A DNA stretch of 64,000 bases from Pseudomonas syringae KCTC 12500 (GTDB lineage Bacteria > Pseudomonadota > Gammaproteobacteria > Pseudomonadales > Pseudomonadaceae): assembly GCF_000507185.2 (NCBI RefSeq), contig NZ_AYTM02000002.1, forward strand, positions 3,631,501-3,695,500. Reading direction: 5' to 3'. This document shows positions 55,502-63,930 of this stretch, in pieces. The notes beneath the pieces were generated by a model. That model was not told the origin of the DNA, did not search any database, and saw nothing but the letters and a program-made list of their open reading frames with translations. Position numbers and translations under genes: made by a program. Every line of letters begins with the position of its first letter. Within the stretch, counting starts at the first letter, position 1.

Positions 55502-57466
55502 TCACCACGAGAACGTCATGCGTGCGAAAACGCCTTCTGCGCGGTCATCGCCAAACACTTTCTCGCGATACTGCACGGAGAAGTCGACATACGACTGCGG
55601 CGCCTTGTATTTATCCTCGCGGAACCAGTAACGCACGCCCGTACCGACACCAAGCCCGCCAGCATTACCCGATGATGTGCTGCTACGGCCGAGACTGTCG
55701 ACCTCACTGCGCATTTTTGAATCGTAGTCCACTGCGGCGACCACGTGGGGAAACACCACCAGCCGCGGGCTGATGCTGTCCAGACGGAAGCTGCGCCCGA
55801 CCTGCCACTCACTGTTGAAGTAGTTGCGCTTGTCCTGCAGATAGCGCCCGCCTTCAGCGTACAGCTGCGAAGTCCACCAGCTCGGTACATCGACGCGCAG
55901 GTCGGTGCCGATGCTCGAGCCGTAGCCCAGGCGCACCAGCCAGTCGCCGTCGGCGTTTGAGTTGCCCAGCGGAAAGGTGCGTTCGAAGGCGCCGATCACG
56001 TTGACTGCGCTGAACGGCTTGACCCGGATACCGAGCGCGCCCTGCAAGGCGTCCGCGCCTGTGTCGGAGTCGCCTTCCTTGCTCCACAGCGTGTCGGTGA
56101 TACGCCCGTAAAGCTCGACGAAGCGCGCGTTACGGTAACCGAAGGGGCGCCAGAACACTTCGGTGCTGTTCTGCACGCTGTCATTGCTGCCGCCGGGTGC
56201 GCCGCTCAGGCCGCTGCTGGTGCTGGCACCCCGATAAGTCGTGGTGTTGGTCAGGCCCCATTCACGGGACAGATCAGAGACGGCGCGTCGCGTGTCGAAC
56301 ACCTGTTGCGCGGGCATCTGCAGATCGCCGGTCTGCTGATAATCGAGCACGCGCTTGAAGTAGGCGATGGCCTGCGCATCGTTCGACGTGCGCATCGCGC
56401 TGTAGGCGGCATCCTGTACTTCGCGGGGCTTGAGACCGGACTGACGGTCAACACGCTTGAAGGTATCCAGCGCACCTTGATCATCGCCCGCCTGGCTGAG
56501 GAAATAGGCAATCTGCACTTCATCGCCGGGTTGCAGTTGGCCTGCATCGCGAGCTTGCTGCAGACGTTGCAGCGCCTCACTCGGCTGGCCCATGGCGGCA
56601 TACAACGAGGCCTGTTCACGCAGGGGCAGGTTGCCAACCGCCATGGCCTGGCCGAAGTCCTGACGTGCACCGTCCTGATCGCCCAGGCGTTGACGCATTT
56701 GTCCGCGCTGGACGAGCAGGGTGGCGTCGTTGCCATTCAGCGCCAGCGCTTCGGTGGCCGCAGAGCGCGCTTCGGCATACTGCCCTTGGGCAATCAGGGC
56801 GCTGACCAGTAATTTCCGGTAGGCCATCTGTTTCGGAAAACTGCGCACAGCCTCCCGCGCCTCGCTGACTGCGGTGTCGTTATCGCCGCGTGCCAGTGCC
56901 TTATAGCCGGTGGCTGCCTTGTCGACCGCTACCTGCTCCTGAATCGCCTGCCGACGACGCGTCAGGACCTGTTGCGGCCCCAGTGCCTGCTCGGCGTCGT
57001 TGATGGCTGCTTGTGCTTCATCCAGACGCTGCTGACGTTGCAGCGCCTCGATCAGCATCATGCGGTAATCAAGGTTCTTCGGTGCCTGGGCAATGGCCTT
57101 GCGCGCATGACTCGCCGAGCCGTCGTAGTCGTGCCTGGCATAGGCGCGTAGCGCCTGATTGCCTTCCAGGTAGCCAGGCTTGGGCCTTGTCTTGTAAGCG
57201 CGTTGCGGGTGATCGCGGCGGTACTTGTCGCGTTCGGCCAACGTAATGAGGTCACGCAACTGCTGAGCGTCACCGCGCTGACGCAACGCTTCGTTGGCTT
57301 TGGCAATGGCCAGGTCGTAGTCCTTGCGGTTGTAGGCCATGTAGGCTTCGTTGGCGATGGCATAGGCGGGTCCGGTCAACGGCAGGGGCAGTGTCTCCGC
57401 CTGGCTGAGCGGTGCAACAAGACCCAGGCCGCTCACCAGCAGCGACAGGATGAAGGGGCGCTTCAT
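55502..57466 (-). CDS. NfrA-like outer-membrane polysaccharide export protein
   Basis: A 654-residue exported protein. Residues 1-24 are a signal peptide. The middle (about 40-370) is built of tetratricopeptide-like repeats, as in BcsC, PgaA and AlgK/E pairs. The C-terminal 250 residues are beta-rich with NfrA_C-like sequence and end in ARMTFSW, a terminal aromatic as in outer-membrane barrels. E. coli NfrA is the phage N4 receptor and secretes a c-di-GMP-controlled glycan; this one is shorter. ATGA overlap (4 nt) with the nfrB-like gene indicates coupling. Confidence 0.85.
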   Translation of the reverse strand: MKRPFILSLLVSGLGLVAPLSQAETLPLPLTGPAYAIANEAYMAYNRKDYDLAIAKANEALRQRGDAQQLRDLITLAERDKYRRDHPQRAYKTRPKPGYLEGNQALRAYARHDYDGSASHARKAIAQAPKNLDYRMMLIEALQRQQRLDEAQAAINDAEQALGPQQVLTRRRQAIQEQVAVDKAATGYKALARGDNDTAVSEAREAVRSFPKQMAYRKLLVSALIAQGQYAEARSAATEALALNGNDATLLVQRGQMRQRLGDQDGARQDFGQAMAVGNLPLREQASLYAAMGQPSEALQRLQQARDAGQLQPGDEVQIAYFLSQAGDDQGALDTFKRVDRQSGLKPREVQDAAYSAMRTSNDAQAIAYFKRVLDYQQTGDLQMPAQQVFDTRRAVSDLSREWGLTNTTTYRGASTSSGLSGAPGGSNDSVQNSTEVFWRPFGYRNARFVELYGRITDTLWSKEGDSDTGADALQGALGIRVKPFSAVNVIGAFERTFPLGNSNADGDWLVRLGYGSSIGTDLRVDVPSWWTSQLYAEGGRYLQDKRNYFNSEWQVGRSFRLDSISPRLVVFPHVVAAVDYDSKMRSEVDSLGRSSTSSGNAGGLGVGTGVRYWFREDKYKAPQSYVDFSVQYREKVFGDDRAEGVFARMTFSW

Positions 57467-59583
57467 AGTGGCTGCTCCGTTTGATCGTCAGATCGGTAAT
57501 GGTTGTGCTGACGTGCCACAGCCTGTTCGATGGTTTCTCTGGGCAGCACGCCGATGTCGACCAGGTAATCGCCGATCCGGCCATGCACATGCGGGCGGTA
57601 GCCGAGCATGGCTTTCTGGAACACGTCGCGGTCCAGCAGGCCTTGCTCGATGAGCAGATCGCCCAGCAGTGGTGCTCTGGCTGGAAGCGGCTGACCCTCG
57701 ACCACCTGAAGCTGACGCAACTGCGCGACGATGTCGCTTTCACGGGCAATCAACTGCACCGGCTCGGCACCCAGCTGTTGGGTAATCTGCTGCAGGCCAT
57801 CAGGCGGCAGCGGACTGGCCACTGCAATTTCCTGGCGACCCAGCGCATTCATCTGCAACGGCACGACACGCCAGCGCAGGCAGAACTCATCGGCCAGCAC
57901 ACGGCTGTCGGCACGCTTGCTGGCGATGTCGAACACCCGCGGCAGGTCGTTCTGAAAAGCGATGGCCTCAGCAAGGGTTTCATCGTCGAGCCAGCCGTGG
58001 CTAAGCAAAATCCTGCCCAGTGGCACCTGACGGGTTTGCTGTTCAGCCAGTGCGGTCTGCAGTTTTTCGTCGTTGATGGCTTGCCAGGACAGCAGCACGC
58101 TGCCCAGGCGGCGGGGTGCGACGGCAATCAGATCGGAAGACGGAAAGTCGTGCATGGTCTTGTCCCAGACCAGCTTGCGGTTGAGCACCTTGCCCACCAG
58201 AAACATCCGCCAGGCCCGCGCCGCAGCCATGAAGTTGACGAAGTTGCCGACCACCATGCGCGGTATCGACAGCAAACCGTGCTGCCAGCCGTAAAGCACA
58301 GTGGTGAAGTAGCAGCGATGCAGGATCCGCCACAGCAATGCGATGCCGTTGGCCACCAGCAGATACTGAATCAGCCCGGTGGTTTCAAAAGGTGTCGGAA
58401 AGCTGGTGTTCCAGACTCCGCTGGAGCGCAGCACAATCAGCGCCAGCAACTGAATGAGGATGGCATAAGCAAGGATGCTGACGAATGACGTGACCACACC
58501 CTTGCGGTCCCGAAACAGCAGGTATCGATTGGCCAGCGAGCCGGTCCAGCCCATTTGCTCCCAGCCTTGCAAGCCGATACCCAGCGTCCAGCGCGCTTTC
58601 TGGCGAAAGGCGGTGCGGAAGGTGTCCGGAAAGAACTCGCGCACGCACAGCGGCATTTCCAGCGTCGATTCATAAGGCTTGCGGAACCACGATTTGCGCA
58701 GCACCCGAAATTGCACCGGGAAACGTACGAAGATCGCCTGCATGCCGTATTTCGCCAATCGCGCGCCGACGTCGTAGTCCTCGGTCAGGCTTTCGGTATT
58801 GAACGGCTGGTTCTGGTTTTCATCCGCCAGCACCATCAGCGCACGTCGCGAGAAACAAGTGCCGACGCCAGCCGAAGGCACGGTGTCAGTCATGCTTTCG
58901 CGTACCACCAGGTCCTTGCCGTGCCATTCGGCGAACTCGTCCATGTAGGTGCCGGCCACCCATTCGTACCAGTTGCGTTCCAGCGACACGACCGGCAACT
59001 GGATCATGTCCTTGCGTGGCAGCAGGTAATTGAACAGGCGCAGTTCAAGCGGGTGCAGCACGTCTTCGCTGTCGTGCAGGATGGTCCCGGCGAACTGTAC
59101 GGAATGAGTCTTCTCGTACAGAAAAATCGCCTGGATCACCCAGTTCAGGCAGTCGGCCTTGCAGGTCGGGCCGGCGTGCGGCACCTCCACGCGGTGCAAC
59201 TGCTTGTAGCGGCGACGCATGCGCTCCACTTCATCGATGGTGCGCTGGTCGTTGATGTAAGTGCCGACGAACACCACGTAGTTCTGATAGTCGAGCGTCG
59301 ACACCATGTTTTCGATCATCGGCGCGATGACGTCGTATTCCAGCCAGGCCGGGACCATGATCGCCAGCGGCTGCTCGTCGCGGGCAATCAACTGCTCTGC
59401 AGTCAGTGGCCGGTAGCGGCGTTCGGCGGTGAACTTGCGGTACAGCCGCCGCGACCAGTACCAGATATCGATGAACAGGTCATCGATACTCGATACCAGG
59501 ATGATCAGCCCGACAACGATCGTCGCGACTTCCAGCACGCTGTAGTAATGGGCCAGCCAGTAAGGCCAATAGAGCGACGTCAT
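57463..59583 (-). CDS. NfrB-like processive glycosyltransferase with MshEN c-di-GMP-binding domains
   Basis: Inner-membrane GT2 family synthase of 706 residues. One or two N-terminal spans precede the catalytic domain: DSED (171-174), TEDYD (267-271) and RQKARW (327-332), the D,D,D,Q(R)xxRW pattern of cellulose synthase-like enzymes. Several spans follow to about 470. The C-terminus has two pairs of MshEN-type repeats (about 492-544 and 639-692; RLGSVLL, PLGRILLSHGWLDDETLAEA, LLGDLLIEQGLLDRD, RIGDYLVDIGVLPRE) expected to bind c-di-GMP. It starts 12 nt after the BcsB-like gene. Probable substrate UDP-ManNAc, given wecB upstream (inference). Confidence 0.9.
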   Translation of the reverse strand: MTSLYWPYWLAHYYSVLEVATIVVGLIILVSSIDDLFIDIWYWSRRLYRKFTAERRYRPLTAEQLIARDEQPLAIMVPAWLEYDVIAPMIENMVSTLDYQNYVVFVGTYINDQRTIDEVERMRRRYKQLHRVEVPHAGPTCKADCLNWVIQAIFLYEKTHSVQFAGTILHDSEDVLHPLELRLFNYLLPRKDMIQLPVVSLERNWYEWVAGTYMDEFAEWHGKDLVVRESMTDTVPSAGVGTCFSRRALMVLADENQNQPFNTESLTEDYDVGARLAKYGMQAIFVRFPVQFRVLRKSWFRKPYESTLEMPLCVREFFPDTFRTAFRQKARWTLGIGLQGWEQMGWTGSLANRYLLFRDRKGVVTSFVSILAYAILIQLLALIVLRSSGVWNTSFPTPFETTGLIQYLLVANGIALLWRILHRCYFTTVLYGWQHGLLSIPRMVVGNFVNFMAAARAWRMFLVGKVLNRKLVWDKTMHDFPSSDLIAVAPRRLGSVLLSWQAINDEKLQTALAEQQTRQVPLGRILLSHGWLDDETLAEAIAFQNDLPRVFDIASKRADSRVLADEFCLRWRVVPLQMNALGRQEIAVASPLPPDGLQQITQQLGAEPVQLIARESDIVAQLRQLQVVEGQPLPARAPLLGDLLIEQGLLDRDVFQKAMLGYRPHVHGRIGDYLVDIGVLPRETIEQAVARQHNHYRSDDQTEQPL

Positions 59584-59595
59584 TGTGGCGGCCTG

Positions 59596-61812
59596 TTACG
59601 AGCGATTGCGACGGGCGCTACGGCCAGCCAGCAACAGAATGAGAAAAAGTACGATGCCGCCGGGGATCAGCCACAGCAGCGAAGGTTTGCGCCAGGCGTC
59701 GATGCCAGTGCTTTCCTCCTCCTCGATCATCTTGCTGCCGGTCGGGTCCTTGGCGTCGAAGGTAGCGATCGGGCCGCTGTCAGCCAGCACTGCGGCGTTG
59801 CCACGTTCCAGCAGTACCGGACGTTCGAAAACCGGGGTCTGACCGCCCAGCGTGCGATAGATCATGCCGTGCTGGCCGCCAGCTTCGATCACTTGCAGCG
59901 AAGCCAGGTGGTTGAGCGACTTGAGGTCGAGCAGCGTCTGCTCTTTGTGGTTGATCAGCAGGTGTCCGTCGTTGCTGGCCTTGACCGACTCGGCGCCGTC
60001 CTTGATGGGCAGTTCGAAGGCCAGGAAAGACTTGGCCGGGGTTACGGCTACGCTGGCGTCATCGCTGACGCTGAGCTGTGCGCGCAATGGCGAGACGCCG
60101 GAGGCGCTGGCGATACGGATGACTTGCGGCAGGCTGCTGGCCGGGTGCTCAAGGTAGCCCTTGGGCACCATGATCTGCGTGTCGGTGGCGAAGCGTGCCG
60201 CCATGCCCGAGAAGTTTTCGTCAGGCGTGACCTTGTCCAGCACGATGTGGCTGGTTGGCAATACCGAGATCGGGAACGCCTGCGGCGTCTCCAGGCACTG
60301 GTTGCTGACCGGCTGACGCTGGAAGGACACGCGCAGTACGTTCTGCGCCGCCAGTGCGTACTGCGGAATGCGAGCTTCGATGCGCTCTTTCTTGCCATCG
60401 GCCGTCAGTTGCATCGCGCCGATCAGGTAATCGTTGAGGAACAGCGTGGCAACCGGCGGGGTACCCGATGCGCCGGGGGCGGCAGCGATATCGATCATCG
60501 CAGTCACCGGTACACGACCGTCATAGGCAACGCTGCCCAGCGGGAACGAGGCGCTCCAGTCGGTTTTTGCCAGCACATCCACCGTGCCGGGCTTGCCGCC
60601 CAGGCGGGTCAGTGCGACGCGACCGTCTTCGCTCAGGGGCATGGCGGCCTCTTCGCCGATGGTCAGCTGGCGATTGCGCGCCAGTTTGTTCCACGCCGAA
60701 CTGAACAGGCCGATAGCTTTGTCGGCCGACTCCGGCTTGATCATCAGCAGTGCGCGATTGCCCAGCAGGGCCAGACTCACGTCATCCCCGGTGCTGTTGG
60801 CGAGCGGCTTCTTGATGTGGCGTTCGCGCCATTGGCCCAGTGCGCTGGCCGCCGAAGCATCCAGACCCTGCACCTGCGCCTGGAGAGCGTCCATGGCGTC
60901 GTCGATTGCCTTGAGCAACTGCGGATCGCTGATCGCCAGGTCGGCCTGCAACGCAGGTGTCTGGCCGAGCATCAGCAATGCACCGATTTCCGCCGGGTCG
61001 CGCAGGGTGTACTGGCCCTTGCCTTCGAGCCCTGCAAACGCCGGAATCTGTTTGAGTTCAGCCGGAATAGTCAGGCCGCTCAGGTCCACGCTGTCCTGCA
61101 CCGCAGGGAACGGCAGAATGCGTGCCTGCTTGCCGATGCGTTCCAGCGCTACGCCCAGACGCCAGGCGGCATCGTAGCTGGCGTTCGACAATGTGCCGGG
61201 TGCGACCAGCAGGCCGGGTTTGCCGGGCAGTGCGTTCCATACCGCGCCGACGTCCTGCAACTGGCTGGCGTCATAGCTGTACGTCAGGCGCGTGTGCGGA
61301 TCGATGCGCAACACGTTGCCGATCGCGCGTTCGTCTTCGCAGAGCACTTTCGAGATCACCGACGACCAGGCAATCCCCAGCCGCACCGAGCCGTTTTCGC
61401 GCGCTGCCTTGTCGACGCCCAGCGTCGCACTGGCGTTGCCCTGTTCTTCATTGAGGCCCAGCGCACGTACCGGATAACCGTCCAGCGACAGCAGCAGCGT
61501 GTTGCGGCCTGCCTCGCCGTTCAGGTAGCTGGCATCGAAATTCAGCGTGGCCTCGGTCAGCGGCACATTGGCTGGCACCGGCAGGTAAAGCTCGCGGCGG
61601 GCGTCGGTGGCATTGAGGATGATCGGACGATCAATACCCAGCTCCCTCAGCTCGACCACGCGCTCCTGGCGATTGTCGGCAGTGATGCGGTTGATCGCCT
61701 GGGTCAGCGGGCTGTCGGCAGCCAGGGCGAATGCAGGCATCAGAGCCAGCAGGCTCATCCCGCAGGCAAGTACGCCAAACGCGCCCATGTTTACGGCAAC
61801 GGAAGATTTCAT
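59596..61812 (-). CDS. BcsB-like periplasmic polysaccharide synthase subunit
   Basis: A 738-residue protein with signal peptide (first 31 residues, ending FALA), a large beta-rich periplasmic region and a C-terminal membrane segment SLLWLIPGGIVLFLILLLAG followed by a basic tail. This is the BcsB layout: periplasmic carbohydrate-binding domains tethered next to the synthase. Segments such as LYLPVPANVPLTEATLNFDA and LLLSLDGYPVRALGLNEEQG fit the BcsB domain start. It is encoded 12 nt before the nfrB-like gene. An equivalent is not in the E. coli nfr operon as I recall. Confidence 0.82.
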   Translation of the reverse strand: MKSSVAVNMGAFGVLACGMSLLALMPAFALAADSPLTQAINRITADNRQERVVELRELGIDRPIILNATDARRELYLPVPANVPLTEATLNFDASYLNGEAGRNTLLLSLDGYPVRALGLNEEQGNASATLGVDKAARENGSVRLGIAWSSVISKVLCEDERAIGNVLRIDPHTRLTYSYDASQLQDVGAVWNALPGKPGLLVAPGTLSNASYDAAWRLGVALERIGKQARILPFPAVQDSVDLSGLTIPAELKQIPAFAGLEGKGQYTLRDPAEIGALLMLGQTPALQADLAISDPQLLKAIDDAMDALQAQVQGLDASAASALGQWRERHIKKPLANSTGDDVSLALLGNRALLMIKPESADKAIGLFSSAWNKLARNRQLTIGEEAAMPLSEDGRVALTRLGGKPGTVDVLAKTDWSASFPLGSVAYDGRVPVTAMIDIAAAPGASGTPPVATLFLNDYLIGAMQLTADGKKERIEARIPQYALAAQNVLRVSFQRQPVSNQCLETPQAFPISVLPTSHIVLDKVTPDENFSGMAARFATDTQIMVPKGYLEHPASSLPQVIRIASASGVSPLRAQLSVSDDASVAVTPAKSFLAFELPIKDGAESVKASNDGHLLINHKEQTLLDLKSLNHLASLQVIEAGGQHGMIYRTLGGQTPVFERPVLLERGNAAVLADSGPIATFDAKDPTGSKMIEEEESTGIDAWRKPSLLWLIPGGIVLFLILLLAGRSARRNRS

Positions 61813-61978
61813 CGTGCAGATCTCGGTAAAGGCTCAAGGCCATTGGGTCTTGATACAGGCTGCCGGTCTGCTACAACGTTTTTCGGGCACTCGGTCTGAA
61901 CCGGGTGCCCGTATTGTTTGCGGACTGCTTCCTGCGGATTTTTTAGGGTGTGTCTGCGCTATCTGCGCGACCGTTGTG

Positions 61979-63229
61979 CTAGCTGGCCATCGAGCGCAAC
62001 TCCGCATGTTCGTGCTGCGGCTTGATTCGTGTATCCATGTGCCTGTCCATCGAGTCCTGGCGCTGACGCGGCAGCTCGGCGACAAACTCATCCACCGGAC
62101 GGCCCATCAGCGCATCGACGATCCGTGAACTGGCTTTGCCGTCGCCATAAGGGTTGGCCGAGCGGGAGGCGTTGTGCCACAGGGCATCATCGTCAAACAG
62201 GGCGTTCACGCCACGAATGATGGCGTCCGTTTCGGTGCCCACCAGGCGCACGGTGCCTGCCGCGACCGCTTCCGGGCGCTCGGTGACATCGCGCATGACC
62301 AATACCGGTTTGCCCAGCGACGGCGCTTCTTCCTGCACGCCACCGGAGTCGGTGAGGATGACGTGAGCGCGTTGCATCAGGCGCACGAACGACAGGTAGT
62401 CCAGCGGTTTGATCAGGTGCACGTTGGGCAGCTCACCCAGGTGTTCGGTCACCGGCCCCAGTACGTTGGGGTTCAGGTGCACCGGGTAGACGATCTGTAT
62501 GTCGTCGCGTCTGGCAAGCTCGCCCAGCGCCTTGCAGATATTCAGGAAGCCGTCGCCGAAATTCTCGCGACGATGACCGGTCACCACCAACACCCTGCGC
62601 TCGGGCACCAGGAACGAAAACTGACGATCAAGGGCATGGCGCAGCTGACGGTTGCTGTCGATTCGTTGCGCGGTCAGGTGCAGGGCGTCGATCACGGTAT
62701 TGCCGGTCACGAACGAAATGCCCTGCAAACGCTCGCCCAGCACGTTGCGGCGCGACTCGGCGGTGGGAGCGAACAGGTGATCGGAAATCAGATCGATGCA
62801 ACGACGGTTCATCTCTTCAGGCCATGGCTGACGGATGTCTCCGGTACGCAGACCGGCTTCGACGTGGCCGATGGGGATGCGGCGATGAAAGGCCGACATG
62901 GCCGCCACCATGGCTGATGTGGTGTCGCCGTGAACCAGCACTTTGTCCGGCTTCAGCTCGTCCAGAATCGGGTCGATCGCCGCGTAAAGCGCAGCGGTCA
63001 GCGAGTTCAGTGTCTGATCGGGGCGCATCACATCGAGGCTGTAGTCGGCTTTGAGCTCGAACATGTCCAGCACCTGTTGCAGCATGCTTTGATGCTGCCC
63101 GGTAATGCAGATTCTTGAGTCGATACCTGGCTCTGCAGCCAGTGCTCTGACCAGGGGAGCCATTTTGATGGCCTCCGGACGAGTACCGAAAATGGAAAGG
63201 ACCTTCATTCTGGGGTGCAGACCAGCCAT
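61979..63229 (-). CDS. wecB: UDP-N-acetylglucosamine 2-epimerase (non-hydrolysing)
   Basis: Interconverts UDP-GlcNAc and UDP-ManNAc. The 416-residue protein has the start motif LSIFGTRPEAIKMAPLVRAL, then VHGDTTSAMVAAMSAFHRRI, GHVEAGLRTGD with the catalytic glutamate, and VTGHRRENFGDG. The ATG at 63229 has GGAGG seven nt upstream. It heads the cluster, 166 nt ahead of the BcsB-like gene, and likely supplies UDP-ManNAc for the polymer. The C-terminus carries a 30-40 residue polar tail beyond the usual length. Confidence 0.92.
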   Translation of the reverse strand: MAGLHPRMKVLSIFGTRPEAIKMAPLVRALAAEPGIDSRICITGQHQSMLQQVLDMFELKADYSLDVMRPDQTLNSLTAALYAAIDPILDELKPDKVLVHGDTTSAMVAAMSAFHRRIPIGHVEAGLRTGDIRQPWPEEMNRRCIDLISDHLFAPTAESRRNVLGERLQGISFVTGNTVIDALHLTAQRIDSNRQLRHALDRQFSFLVPERRVLVVTGHRRENFGDGFLNICKALGELARRDDIQIVYPVHLNPNVLGPVTEHLGELPNVHLIKPLDYLSFVRLMQRAHVILTDSGGVQEEAPSLGKPVLVMRDVTERPEAVAAGTVRLVGTETDAIIRGVNALFDDDALWHNASRSANPYGDGKASSRIVDALMGRPVDEFVAELPRQRQDSMDRHMDTRIKPQHEHAELRSMAS

Positions 63230-63889
63230 TATTTCCTCCCGCGCACCTAGCGCGTCGCACAGCAGCAAGAACCAGGCTGAGAACAGCTTGGTCAGCTAGC
63301 GAGTTGATGAGTTTCTCGGGCGGAAAGATCGGAGTTTGTGGCTCGATGTTCACTTCAGTGTGAATGTAGCAATATGCCTTGTTACCCGGAGTTGTCGGGA
63401 TTATTAACAGAACAGGATAATAAAGCAAAATGTTTTATTAAGTATTTTTCAAAGTAACAATGAGTATGAACTTTAGAATTTCACCACGGTCAGTACAGGG
63501 TTAAATTTTTTAGGAAGGGCCTTTTGGTCAATGAATTCGGGGCTTTTGAGGGGGGGTTGGAACGTTTTTCCAGCTGTTTTGAATGCCTGTTTGCCACGCG
63601 TAGTTATGAGTGATGGCAAAAAGTTCCAACAAAGTAGTGGCGCTGAGGCGGGCGTCACTACAGCAGAATCCTGACGCCTGTTTAATGACGGGAAGAGAGA
63701 AGGGGTTCACAAAAATGACGCTAATATAATGACGGTTAGCAACTTTGATTAGGTGTCGAGTTTGACACGCTGACGAGCGGGCGGGAGGTTAGGAGTTCGC
63801 TTAGATGCTGTTCAAGTTGTACGGCATATACAGTATTGAGTTGTAGCAGCAATACGGACGATTGCCCAGCCATTAAATGAGAATGATTG
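63230..63889. promoter_or_regulatory. Long AT-rich leader/promoter region of the wecB-nfr cluster
   Basis: About 660 nt without a convincing gene. It holds a 17-nt near-perfect inverted repeat (63556-63572 with 63614-63630, 15 matches), a run of seven G nearby, and GTCAATGAATTCGG at 63527, a partial match to the FleQ consensus GTCANTAAATTGAC. Unusual length and AT content suggest that it contains the regulated promoter of the polysaccharide cluster. No specific promoter was assigned. Confidence 0.5.
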
Positions 63890-63916
63890 GCGACCCCCTC
63901 GCATGAGGGGAGTCGC
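63890..63916 (-). terminator. Hairpin after the partial gene at the window end
   Basis: GCGAC-CCCCT and AGGGG-A-GTCGC form an imperfect stem with a short loop, 15 nt beyond the stop codon at 63931 on the minus strand. A weak T-rich stretch follows. Confidence 0.55.
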
Positions 63917-63930
63917 AGCTCACAGCGAAA

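Noticed and set aside
55502..59583. Prophage remnant suggested by similarity to 'phage N4 adsorption' proteins
   Set aside because: NfrA and NfrB are host glycan export proteins named for their receptor role; no phage structural, integrase or lysis genes are nearby.
58555..61899. A 1,114-codon open frame on the plus strand, opposite the synthase and BcsB-like genes
   Set aside because: Its translation is rich in Arg, His, Gln and Ala without domain signals and mirrors two well-recognised genes on the minus strand; a typical antisense artefact of high-GC coding DNA.
63473..63710. Two overlapping minus-strand frames of about 60 codons upstream of wecB
   Set aside because: No ribosome-binding site, no family-like sequence, and they overlap each other and the inverted repeat.
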